A DNA stretch of 64,000 nucleotides from Diaphorobacter sp. HDW4B (GTDB taxonomy: Bacteria > Pseudomonadota > Gammaproteobacteria > Burkholderiales > Burkholderiaceae_C): NCBI RefSeq assembly GCF_011305535.1, contig NZ_CP049905.1, forward strand, positions 4,648,001 through 4,712,000, given 5' to 3'. The translations under genes and the position numbers were made by a program. A model generated the notes under the pieces. That model saw only the letters and a list, made by a program, of their open reading frames with translations, was not told the DNA's origin and made no database searches. Positions within the stretch are counted from its first letter, which is position 1. Each line of letters begins with the position of its first letter. Of this stretch, positions 19,534 through 26,948 are shown piece by piece.

Positions 19534-20583
19534 ATGAATTGTCCTGCCTGCGGTCATACGCTTTCCACAGGAGCCAGGTTCTGCAACAAGTGCGGCACGC
19601 TGGTCTCCCAAGTCTCCACCAGCCCGGTGGAGGCGCCTGTCTTTTCCTTTGCCGACACGGAGCCTGCTGCGCTTTCTGAGGCGGCTCCCGTCGATGCATT
19701 GGTCGCCTGCCCGGAATGCGGCAAGGGGCTCAAGCCCGGTGTCCGGTTCTGTACGGGATGCGGGACGGCTGTTCCGGTGCTGGGGCCTGCTTACGATGAA
19801 GTCGTGCGCATCAAGTCGACTGAGTCCGTCGAGGACGAGGGCGTTGCTCTGGCTTCCGCCGACGTGGTTTCCGAGGCTGCACCGACCGCGCGTGTCGAAG
19901 AGGTCGATCTGAGTCTGTCGTTCGACGATACCCGGCCTGCCGAGATCGAACGCTCCGTCATCGATTCGTTGCCGCTGCACCCCGTGCAGCGTGGCATGCC
20001 GGATTTCGAATTGCCTGACCTGCCCGCGCCGCCTGTACAGCGTGAAGTGCCGAGCCAACCGCTGAGCACGCCTGAGTCGGTGAGCTTCGACAGCTTTGCC
20101 GAGATGGAACGCCAGGTGGGTGCCGGTGGGGGCTCAGGTCTCAAGTGGCTGCTCGTCGGCGTGTTGGCTGTGGCGGTTGTGGGGGCTGGCGGCTGGTTTG
20201 GCTACAAGCACTTTGCGGGTTCCAACACTGCGTCCCTTCCTGCTGCGGATGCGCGGCCTGCTCAAGAGGGGATGAGCGAGGGGGAAAGCATTGTTGCGCC
20301 GGTTGCCGTGGACGCTGCCACCGAGGCTCAAAATGCGACTGCGGCAGCCGTGGACGCGAGCAGCGCACCGCTGGACGTGGCCGCGCCATCGACGGTGCAG
20401 CAGTCGACCGTGGTGACAGCTCAACCAGCAGATCAAGCCGCCGATCCTGCGCCCAAGCTGAGTGAAAAGCCTGCGCCGGTCACCGTGGCGCCGGTGCATG
20501 TGCTTCAAGATTCACCCGGCTCTGGCACTGCTCCGGCGCGCAAGAAGAACCACAGCAAGAGTCTCGACAGTCTTCTGGATTGA
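19534..20583 (+). CDS. Double zinc-ribbon, single-pass membrane protein
   Basis: 349 residues from the ATG at 19534. Two zinc ribbons are near the N-terminus: Cys3/Cys6/Cys17/Cys20 (MNCPACGH...FCNKCG) and Cys59/Cys62/Cys73/Cys76 (ACPECGK...FCTGCG). A long acidic linker follows, then one transmembrane helix at about 203-225 (LKWLLVGVLAVAVVGAGGWF). An Ala/Pro/Val-rich tail of ~120 residues ends KKNHSKSLDSLLD. The topology suggests cytoplasmic ribbons and a periplasmic tail. No specific family is recognised beyond the zinc-ribbon domain. It is followed after 61 bp by a lipoprotein and then by a second zinc-ribbon membrane protein, which suggests a functional set. Confidence 0.75.
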   Translation: MNCPACGHTLSTGARFCNKCGTLVSQVSTSPVEAPVFSFADTEPAALSEAAPVDALVACPECGKGLKPGVRFCTGCGTAVPVLGPAYDEVVRIKSTESVEDEGVALASADVVSEAAPTARVEEVDLSLSFDDTRPAEIERSVIDSLPLHPVQRGMPDFELPDLPAPPVQREVPSQPLSTPESVSFDSFAEMERQVGAGGGSGLKWLLVGVLAVAVVGAGGWFGYKHFAGSNTASLPAADARPAQEGMSEGESIVAPVAVDAATEAQNATAAAVDASSAPLDVAAPSTVQQSTVVTAQPADQAADPAPKLSEKPAPVTVAPVHVLQDSPGSGTAPARKKNHSKSLDSLLD

Positions 20584-20644
20584 TGGCTGGGGTCCTTTCA
20601 ATCCATCTCATCACCTTTACGCCGATATCGAACAGGAACAAAAA

Positions 20645-21316
20645 ATGAAGCGTTTCCACCTTGCCACCATTGCCATCGCCGCAGCCGTTCTCACGGGCTG
20701 CGCCACCGGGCCGACTTCGGCGCCGCAATGCGATTCGAACAGCACCGATCCCGCCTGTGCCAAGAGCGAGGCGGCCCAGAAGGCCAAGGCCGAGCAGACG
20801 GCTCAGCAGCAGCAAAGCGAGGCTGAGGCGAATGCCCGCTTCGACGCACTGCAAAAGGTGCTGGATGCCGAGGTGCATGACGCCGAAGTCAGCATCGAAG
20901 CCGCCGCCGAGGCGACCAAGTCCCTGCCCAAGAATCAGCGTGCGCAGAACACCTCGGTGCTGACCACGCGCGTGCCCGTGACGGATGGACAGTCATCACA
21001 CGTGGTCGACATGACCATGCTCGATACCGTCACGATCGAGCTGCCGACAGCCGGAAAGAAAAAGCGTGGCTACGTCAACGCCATGAATGCGGTGAAGGCG
21101 CTGGCCACCCGTATTGCAGACACCCGTGGCGGCGCGACCATTCTGGTCGAGCAGGCTTCGGCGGACGTTCGTGGCAAGAAAGTCAACACCAGCGAAGGCG
21201 AATCCCAGACCAAGGACGGCAATTCGCTGACCGTGCAGAAGGCGGTCACTTCGGACCTGCCGCGCGGCATCGAGCGTTACACGATCAAGGCGGGAGCACT
21301 CCAGAAGCGTCCATGA
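20645..21316 (+). CDS. Lipoprotein, unknown function
   Basis: 223 residues from the ATG at 20645, with AGGAAC upstream. A short signal peptide ends in a lipobox, AVLTGC (Cys at about residue 19). The mature part starts with a Thr/Asp-rich linker and a Lys/Ala/Gln-rich helical stretch (residues 40-70, probably coiled). A compact domain with ILVEQASADVRGKK and several short strands follows. I do not recognise the family. It is the middle gene of the zinc-ribbon cluster, and the spacing to both neighbours (61 and 76 bp) fits co-transcription. Confidence 0.75.
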   Translation: MKRFHLATIAIAAAVLTGCATGPTSAPQCDSNSTDPACAKSEAAQKAKAEQTAQQQQSEAEANARFDALQKVLDAEVHDAEVSIEAAAEATKSLPKNQRAQNTSVLTTRVPVTDGQSSHVVDMTMLDTVTIELPTAGKKKRGYVNAMNAVKALATRIADTRGGATILVEQASADVRGKKVNTSEGESQTKDGNSLTVQKAVTSDLPRGIERYTIKAGALQKRP

Positions 21317-21392
21317 ACGGATGGGTGAATGGATTGCCGCCGTGCGCCTGCAGGGGGCGCACTTCAATGACTTTGCAACAACGACTGAAGCC

Positions 21393-22838
21393 ATGAACGA
21401 CACCAACTATCAATCGATTGACTTTGGCGCGCTCACGCGGGCTGGCGAGGGGCTCACGCAGTGGCGGGCATTGGCCATGGGCTTTCTGACGGCGCTGGCG
21501 GTGGGGCTGCTGCTCTGGCTGATGCAGTTTTCGATGATGCGCATCGGCGGCGTCATCGGCATGGTGCTGATGGTGGTGATCGCCATTGCGGCGTTCGTCG
21601 TGTGGTCCGGCGGCATTTCGGCAGTGGGCGTGCTGCTGATGGACAAGGCGCGCAATCTGCCTCAGCGCAGCATCAGCGAGGCGGCGATCTTCGGTCTCGC
21701 TTCGGTGCCCAAGTTTCTGCTGCTGGGTGTGGCGATCTTCGTGGCCGTGCTGGCGTTCATGCTGGTCGCGGCGCTGCTGTATTTCGTCTGCAAGATTCCG
21801 TTTCTCGGGGCGGTGCTGGCCTTTGTGGTGCACCCGGTGCTGGTGCTGGTTGCCGCGGTGGCGATCATTGCCTGCGTGTGGGTGATCTTCCCGCTGTTCG
21901 CTCCGGCGGTCTGGAGCGGCCTGAGCTTCAAGAATGCGCTGGCCAGCGTGTTCGCCATTGCGCGCAATCGCATCGTGCCGGTGGTGCTCATGATGATGGT
22001 GCTCTACATCATTCTGGCGGTGGTCGGCATGCTGGTCATGTCGGGGCTGTTCCCTGCGTCCATGTCGCTCACGGGTCTTGCATCCGGCATCATGGGTGGC
22101 GGCGGGTCCAACTACGGTGCCTATGGTGGTGGATACGGTGGCGGTCTGGGCTCTGCCATGAGCATGTTCAGCAGCGGTTCGATGATCGGCGCCATTCTGG
22201 GGCTGAGCGTGCTGGGCATTCTGGTGGGCGCGCTGGTGGCGCTGGTGGCCATGATGGGCATGAACGTGCTGTATCTGCAGGCCTCTGCGGGGCTGGATAC
22301 AGTAGGCACCGAAAGCGACCTTGAAGGTGCCTTCGGCGCGATGAAGGAAAAGGCCCGCGAAGCCGCTGAAAAGGCCAAGGCTGCAGCAGAGAACGCCAAG
22401 CAGGCGGTGGCTGATCGCGCGCAGGCTGCGGCGGCAGCGCGCGAGGAAGCGGTGCAGGAGCAGGCACGTCTGGAAGACGAAGAGACTCAGCGCCAGTTGC
22501 AAGACGAAGAGCAACGCCAGAAAACCGAGCGCGAGTTTGCGGCCAAGGCGGCGGCCGAGCGTGAAGCACTGGAGGCACAAGCGCGTGCTGAAGCGCAGCG
22601 TCAAGCGGCAGCCCGAGCGGCAGCGGCTCAGGAGGCGGCATCTGCCCCAGCACCTTCCACATCGGCCTCGTCATCCGTCTCTGCAGGTGCTGCGGCGCTG
22701 GGTGGATTGGCCGCTGGTGCTGCTGCTGCGGCTGCAAGTTCGGCGGAAGCGGCGGCAACCACCAAGGAATGCAAGACCTGTGGTCACAAGATCGGCACGG
22801 CCGACATGTTCTGCGAGAACTGCGGCACCAAGCAGTAA
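21393..22838 (+). CDS. Multi-pass membrane protein with Ala-rich helix and C-terminal zinc ribbon
   Basis: 481 residues from the ATG at 21393; an ATG 72 bases upstream in frame is an alternative. The N-terminal half has about six hydrophobic segments (for example MGFLTALAVGLLLWLMQFS, VIGMVLMVVIAIAAFVVW, FVVHPVLVLVAAVAIIACVW). A Gly/Tyr-rich loop and a last pair of helices follow. Then comes a long Ala/Glu/Lys/Gln-rich coiled-coil region (about residues 310-420) and an Ala/Ser linker. A C-terminal zinc ribbon CKTCGHKIGTADMFCENCG ends the protein. It resembles its upstream partner in combining a membrane part with a zinc ribbon, but in reverse order. Function unknown. Confidence 0.75.
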   Translation: MNDTNYQSIDFGALTRAGEGLTQWRALAMGFLTALAVGLLLWLMQFSMMRIGGVIGMVLMVVIAIAAFVVWSGGISAVGVLLMDKARNLPQRSISEAAIFGLASVPKFLLLGVAIFVAVLAFMLVAALLYFVCKIPFLGAVLAFVVHPVLVLVAAVAIIACVWVIFPLFAPAVWSGLSFKNALASVFAIARNRIVPVVLMMMVLYIILAVVGMLVMSGLFPASMSLTGLASGIMGGGGSNYGAYGGGYGGGLGSAMSMFSSGSMIGAILGLSVLGILVGALVALVAMMGMNVLYLQASAGLDTVGTESDLEGAFGAMKEKAREAAEKAKAAAENAKQAVADRAQAAAAAREEAVQEQARLEDEETQRQLQDEEQRQKTEREFAAKAAAEREALEAQARAEAQRQAAARAAAAQEAASAPAPSTSASSSVSAGAAALGGLAAGAAAAAASSAEAAATTKECKTCGHKIGTADMFCENCGTKQ

Positions 22839-22872
22839 TCAGGCAATTCTCAAGGCCCAGCGATGGGCTGGC

Positions 22873-22910
22873 AAAGGCGGTGGCGTCCCGAATGCCATCG
22901 CCTTTTTCTT
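22873..22910 (+). terminator. Intrinsic terminator after zinc-ribbon cluster
   Basis: AAAGGCGGTGGC and GCCATCGCCTTT pair around a short loop and run into TTTTTCTTTT. It is a strong terminator that also overlaps the end of the convergent DUF192 gene region. Confidence 0.88.
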
Positions 22911-23372
22911 TTACTTGGCGGGAGTGAAGGGGCGGCCCGACAGTCGTGTGCCCGCCTTGATGCCGCGCTTGTCGAACCAGCCCACATTCATCTCCAGCAC
23001 ATAGCGCACCGGCTTGGCTGAGCAGTGCGAGTCTTCGGTCATCGGCTTCATGTCGGCCAGATTGACGATGGTGCCGTCGTCGGCCACGAATGCGGCGGTC
23101 AGCGGCAGGAGTGTGTTCTTCATCCAGAAACATTGCGTGGCGGGCTGCTCGAAGACGAACAGCATGCCTTCCTGCACCGGCATGTCCTTGCGGAACATGA
23201 GCCCGATTTCGCGCTCGCGCGGCGTCATGGCGACCTGGGCATCGATGAGGTACATGCCTGCGGTGATCGAGGTGCGGGGCAGGGTGGTCTGCGGCGCGCT
23301 CTGGGCCTGAGTATGCAGGGCCGGGGCTGTCAGACTGATCGCCAGGATGAGCTGTGAGAGTGCTTTTTTCAT
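22911..23372 (-). CDS. DUF192 family exported protein
   Basis: 153 residues. A signal peptide covers about residues 1-24 (LILAISLTAPALHTQAQ), so the protein should be periplasmic. The DUF192 core is clear: VAMTPREREIGLMFRKDMP, MLFVFEQPATQCFWMKNTLLPL, AFVADDGTIVNLADM and a final YVLEMNVGWFDKRGIKAG. DUF192 proteins are small beta-barrel-like domains of unknown function, widespread in bacteria and archaea. It is convergent with the zinc-ribbon cluster and appears monocistronic. Confidence 0.85.
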   Translation of the reverse strand: MKKALSQLILAISLTAPALHTQAQSAPQTTLPRTSITAGMYLIDAQVAMTPREREIGLMFRKDMPVQEGMLFVFEQPATQCFWMKNTLLPLTAAFVADDGTIVNLADMKPMTEDSHCSAKPVRYVLEMNVGWFDKRGIKAGTRLSGRPFTPAK

Positions 23373-23511
23373 CGATAGCCGGTCACGAGGAGGTTGATCT
23401 GGGTTCGCGTTGCCTGCGGAGGTCGGCTTGCTGGCAACATCAGTGCAAATGGATTCTGGATTCGTAGTTTAGTTGCGCGTGATGAATCTTGAGACGGCAA
23501 CGCCATGCAAC

Positions 23512-23558
23512 CGCGGCGAAAAACAAAACAGCCCGCTCAAGCAGGCTTGAAACGGGCT
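23512..23558 (-). terminator. Intrinsic terminator for the His/Lys-rich small protein
   Basis: AGCCCG-c-TCAAGC and GCTTGA-aa-CGGGCT pair, and on the minus strand the hairpin runs into GTTTTGTTTTT. It lies 56 bp beyond the stop of the gene at 23614-23823. Confidence 0.85.
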
Positions 23559-23613
23559 ATTGGACCAGCCGGAAAGACTGCGCGCCAAGGCGCAGTCGAT
23601 CATGCGAGGTGGA

Positions 23614-23823
23614 TCAGGCCTTGTGGTGCTTGCGGCTCTTCTTTGCCTTGGCCTTGGTGTGGCGGTGCTTCGGAGTGGCCTTGGCGTGGTGGTTCTTTGC
23701 TGCCTTGGCGTGAGGTGCGGCAGCGGCAGGAGGTGCGACTTCAGGTGCGGTGTTTGGCGCGGCTTGCGCAAAAGCACCCGAAGCAAACATGCCGGCGACC
23801 AGAATTGCTAGGAGTTTTTTCAT
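23614..23823 (-). CDS. Small secreted Ala/His/Lys-rich protein
   Basis: 69 residues from the ATG at 23823 (MKKLLAILVAGMFASGAFAQ, a clean signal peptide with cleavage after AFA). The mature ~48 residues begin with an Ala/Pro-rich stretch and end in a dense run of His, Lys and Ala (KAAKNHHAKATPKHRHTKAK and onward), giving a very basic peptide. The composition recalls acid-shock or metal-binding small proteins, but there is no specific family match I can defend. It has its own terminator. Possible roles are metal buffering or acid protection in the periplasm. Confidence 0.7.
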   Translation of the reverse strand: MKKLLAILVAGMFASGAFAQAAPNTAPEVAPPAAAAPHAKAAKNHHAKATPKHRHTKAKAKKSRKHHKA

Positions 23824-24021
23824 ATGTGCAATTTCCATCGATGTGTTGAGTCAGCTGGGGCGTACCCCATGTACGCCTTGGCTGACCAGTCTTCAACGCG
23901 ACGTATGCCGCGTCGTTGACAGGGTAATCGCAATTCTTTTGTAGCTAGAATCTTTCAGAACAAACACTTGCTTTACCAAAAGGAAAAGCGAGCTTGTCAC
24001 TCGAATTCAACGGAGACCCGC

Positions 24022-25281
24022 ATGAGTGCATTCCAACATATCAAGGTGCCAGCCGACGGCCAGCAAATCACGGTCAACGCCGACATGACGCTGAACGTGC
24101 CGGATCAGCCCATCATCCCCTTCATCGAAGGCGATGGAACGGGTGCCGACATCACGCCGGTCATGATCAAGGTGGTGGATGCCGCCGTGGCCAAGGCCTA
24201 TGGCGGCAAGCGCAAGATCCGGTGGATGGAGATCTACGCAGGCGAGAAGTCCACCAAGATCTACGGCCCCGACGTGTGGCTGCCCGAGGAAACGCTTCAG
24301 GTCGTGCGCGACTACGTGGTCTCGATCAAGGGTCCGCTGACCACGCCCGTGGGTGGCGGCATCCGTTCGCTGAACGTGGCGCTGCGCCAGGAGCTCGACC
24401 TGTATGTCTGCCTGCGCCCGGTGCAGTACTTCAAGGGTGTGCCTTCGCCGGTCAAGGAGCCGCAGAAGGTGAACATGGTGATCTTCCGCGAGAACTCGGA
24501 AGACATCTACGCGGGCATCGAATTTCCCGCCGAATCCGACAAAGCCAAGAAGCTCATCAAGATCCTGCAGGACGAGTTCGGCATCAAGAAGATCCGTTTC
24601 CCTGAAACCTCCGGCATCGGCGTCAAGCCTGTGTCGCGTGAGGGCACGCAGCGCCTCGTGCGCAAGGCCATCCAGTACGCCATCGACCATGACAAGCCGA
24701 ACGTGACACTGGTGCACAAGGGCAACATCATGAAGTACACCGAAGGCGCATTCCGCGACTGGGGGTACGAGCTGGCTGAGAACGAGTTCGGTGGCGAGCT
24801 GATCGACGGCGGTCCATGGATGCGCGTGAAGAATCCAAACACCGGCAAGGACATCACCATCAAGGACAGCATCGCCGATGCCTTCCTGCAGCAGATCCTG
24901 CTGCGCCCCGTCGAGTACAGCGTGATCGCCACCTTGAACCTGAACGGCGACTACATCTCCGACGCCCTGGCCGCGCAGGTCGGCGGCATCGGCATCGCGC
25001 CAGGCGCCAACATGTCCGACTCCGTCGCGATGTTCGAAGCCACGCACGGCACGGCACCGAAGTACGCCGGCAAGGACTACGTGAACCCCGGCTCCGAAAT
25101 CCTCTCCGCCGAAATGATGCTGCGCCACATGGGCTGGAGCGAGGCGGCCGACCTGATCATCCGGGCGATGGAAAAGGCCATCGAGAGCAAGAAAGTGACC
25201 TACGACTTCGCGCGCCTGATGGACGGCGCGACGCAGGTGAGCTGCTCAGGGTTCGGCGACGTCATGATCAGCAAGATGTGA
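24022..25281 (+). CDS. icd: NADP-dependent isocitrate dehydrogenase, homodimeric type
   Basis: 419 residues from the ATG at 24022, with CGGAGA upstream. It is the classical TCA-cycle enzyme. [15 protein letters not shown] is the N-terminal nucleotide-fold segment. [20 protein letters not shown] contains the active-site serine that is phosphorylated by AceK in E. coli. [15 protein letters not shown], the metal-binding [16 protein letters not shown] and [19 protein letters not shown] are all present. The organism therefore carries two unrelated NADP-IDHs about 5 kb apart. A terminator follows the stop. Confidence 0.97.
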   Translation: MSAFQHIKVPADGQQITVNADMTLNVPDQPIIPFIEGDGTGADITPVMIKVVDAAVAKAYGGKRKIRWMEIYAGEKSTKIYGPDVWLPEETLQVVRDYVVSIKGPLTTPVGGGIRSLNVALRQELDLYVCLRPVQYFKGVPSPVKEPQKVNMVIFRENSEDIYAGIEFPAESDKAKKLIKILQDEFGIKKIRFPETSGIGVKPVSREGTQRLVRKAIQYAIDHDKPNVTLVHKGNIMKYTEGAFRDWGYELAENEFGGELIDGGPWMRVKNPNTGKDITIKDSIADAFLQQILLRPVEYSVIATLNLNGDYISDALAAQVGGIGIAPGANMSDSVAMFEATHGTAPKYAGKDYVNPGSEILSAEMMLRHMGWSEAADLIIRAMEKAIESKKVTYDFARLMDGATQVSCSGFGDVMISKM

Positions 25282-25303
25282 CCGTTCAACGCTTGAGGTG
25301 ACC

Positions 25304-25336
25304 AAGCCCGCGCAGCGCAAGTTCGCGGGCTTTTTT
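25304..25336 (+). terminator. Intrinsic terminator after icd (dimeric)
   Basis: AAGCCCGCG and CGCGGGCTT form a 9-bp stem with an 11-base loop, followed by TTTTTTG. Confidence 0.93.
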
Positions 25337-25371
25337 GTATTCACCAGACGAGTTGAATGAAGAGGGCGGAC

Positions 25372-25410
25372 AAAAGAAAATCCGCCCAAAACTTGCGTCT
25401 TGGGCGGATT
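25372..25410 (-). terminator. Terminator of the tRNA-Asn operon
   Basis: AATCCGCCCAA/TTGGGCGGATT is an 11-bp perfect stem. On the minus strand the hairpin runs into TTTTCTTTTG. It lies 5 bp beyond the last tRNA-Asn. Confidence 0.85.
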
Positions 25411-25415
25411 CTGAG

Positions 25416-25491
25416 TGGCTCCTCAACCTGGGCTCGAACCAGGGACCTACGGATTAACAGTCCGGCGCTCTACCAACTGAGCTATTGAGGA
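25416..25491 (-). tRNA. tRNA-Asn(GTT), copy 3 in transcription order
   Basis: 76 nt including an encoded CCA. Acceptor arms TCCTCAA/TTGAGGA, D-loop with AGTTGGTA, anticodon loop CTGTTAA (anticodon GTT) and T-loop GGTTCGAGC. Identical to the two copies at 25557-25632 and 25694-25769. Confidence 0.97.
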
Positions 25492-25556
25492 ATATGGGTG
25501 CTATTTCGAATTTTTGAAAGCGCTCTCTGTGCAATTGCAGGGAGCGCTTGTTTGAT

Positions 25557-25632
25557 TGGCTCCTCAACCTGGGCTCGAACCAGGGACCTACGGATTAACA
25601 GTCCGGCGCTCTACCAACTGAGCTATTGAGGA
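25557..25632 (-). tRNA. tRNA-Asn(GTT), copy 2
   Basis: Identical 76-nt cloverleaf with anticodon GTT and encoded CCA. Separated from copy 3 by 65 bp containing a hairpin (AAGCGCTC/GAGCGCTT, 25518-25549) and the palindrome TGCAATTGCA. Confidence 0.97.
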
Positions 25633-25693
25633 ATAAATCGGGTTGTTTGTTCTTATGAACCGGCCTTGTGCAATTGCAAAGCCTTGAAATCTT

Positions 25694-25769
25694 TGGCTCC
25701 TCAACCTGGGCTCGAACCAGGGACCTACGGATTAACAGTCCGGCGCTCTACCAACTGAGCTATTGAGGA
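25694..25769 (-). tRNA. tRNA-Asn(GTT), copy 1 (promoter-proximal)
   Basis: Identical 76-nt cloverleaf with anticodon GTT and encoded CCA. The 61-bp spacer to copy 2 again holds TGCAATTGCA (25669-25678). The promoter probably lies in the AT-rich stretch 25770-25846. Confidence 0.97.
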
Positions 25770-25846
25770 ACAAGACTTAGATTATATACACAAAAAACTG
25801 TCACTTTTTGAAGTTACCCCTCTGGGCGACAATTTCCTGAAATATT

Positions 25847-26299
25847 TCAGCGTTCGGTTTCTTGGGGCGACTCCGGACGGAACCAGAGCCAAGTCAGAAC
25901 GCAGGCCATGCAGCCGTTGGCCGTTATTCTCACCCAAACCGGGGCGGGGCTGAGCAAAAGAATGCAGGCGCACAGCGACATGACAATGGTGGCGCTCCAT
26001 TTGGTCTTGCGGCTCACGCGCCCGCCGTTGGCCCATTCCTGCAGCATGGGGCCGAACAGCTTGTGATTCCACAGCCAGGCATGCAGGCGAGGCGAACTGC
26101 GCGCGGCGGCCCAGCCGGCCATCAGAATGAAGACGGTGGTCGGCAGGCCCGGCACGATGATGCCGATGACGCCCATCACCAGACAGAACACCGCGAACGC
26201 CATGAGCAGCCAGCGCACCACCACGGGTTGCGGCGGGTGCGCAGGCGGCTGGGTTGTTGTCTGGTTGTCGGCCGTTGGCAGATCGCGCTTTTCCTGCAT
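25847..26299 (-). CDS. DUF454 (YbaN) family inner-membrane protein
   Basis: 150 residues from the ATG at 26299 (MQEKRDLPTADNQ). After a polar Pro/Gln-rich N-terminus, a first hydrophobic region WLLMAFAVFCLVMGVIGIIV leads into the family signature PGLPTTVFILMAGWAAARSS. HAWLWNHKLFGPMLQEWANG is also typical, and two further helices follow. YbaN-family proteins are small inner-membrane proteins of unknown function. It is divergent from def and precedes the tRNA-Asn cluster on the same strand. The ribosome-binding site is weak. Confidence 0.85.
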   Translation of the reverse strand: MQEKRDLPTADNQTTTQPPAHPPQPVVVRWLLMAFAVFCLVMGVIGIIVPGLPTTVFILMAGWAAARSSPRLHAWLWNHKLFGPMLQEWANGGRVSRKTKWSATIVMSLCACILLLSPAPVWVRITANGCMACVLTWLWFRPESPQETER

Positions 26300-26392
26300 A
26301 TGGAGATTGTGCGCGAGTCTGCGGGGCCGAGGTGATTGGACTATGCTGACCGCGAACTTTTTTGAACAGAACAAGCAATCGATGGAAGCGCG

Positions 26393-26932
26393 ATGACCGT
26401 ACAAACCATTCTCAAGATGGGCGATCCCAGACTGCTGCGTGTGGCGCAGCAGGTGACGCACTTTGACACGCCCGAGCTGCACCAGCTCATTCAGGATTTG
26501 CGCGACACCATGAAGGCTGCCAATGGCGCTGGCATTGCCGCGCCGCAGATCGGGGTGGACCAGCAAGTGGTGATCTTCGGCTCCAACGAGCGCAATCCGC
26601 GCTACCCGGACCGTCCGCTGGTGCCGCCCACGGTGCTGATCAACCCCGTCATCACGCCGCTGGGCAATGAGGAAGAAGACGACTGGGAAGGCTGTCTTTC
26701 CGTGCCCGGCTTGCGTGGCAAGGTGCCGCGTTTTCTGCGCATCCGTTATCAGGGCTTCGACCCAGAGGGCCGCGTGATCGACCGCGAGGCCGAAGGCTTT
26801 CATGCGCGCGTGGTGCAGCATGAATGCGATCACCTCTGGGGCAAGCTGTACCCGATGCGGGTGCGTGATTTCACGCAGTTCGGCTACACCGAAATCCTGT
26901 TTCCGGAAATCGATGCGGCCGAGGATGATTGA
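26393..26932 (+). CDS. def: Peptide deformylase
   Basis: 179 residues. It removes the formyl group from N-terminal fMet of nascent proteins. All three motifs are present: GIAAPQIGV (motif 1), [11 protein letters not shown] (motif 2, with the metal-ligand Cys) and QHECDHLWG (motif 3, HExxH with two His ligands). The start ATG at 26393 gives the normal N-terminus ([11 protein letters not shown]). It is convergent with glnD, and only 16 bp separate the two stops. A different fmt context is presumably elsewhere, because fmt is not adjacent. Confidence 0.95.
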   Translation: MTVQTILKMGDPRLLRVAQQVTHFDTPELHQLIQDLRDTMKAANGAGIAAPQIGVDQQVVIFGSNERNPRYPDRPLVPPTVLINPVITPLGNEEEDDWEGCLSVPGLRGKVPRFLRIRYQGFDPEGRVIDREAEGFHARVVQHECDHLWGKLYPMRVRDFTQFGYTEILFPEIDAAEDD

Positions 26933-26948
26933 GCTTTGGAACTGATTC

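Noticed and set aside
25416-25769. Three regularly spaced ~76-bp direct repeats resembling a CRISPR-like array
   Set aside because: Each repeat folds as tRNA-Asn with anticodon GTT; the spacing is that of a tRNA operon.
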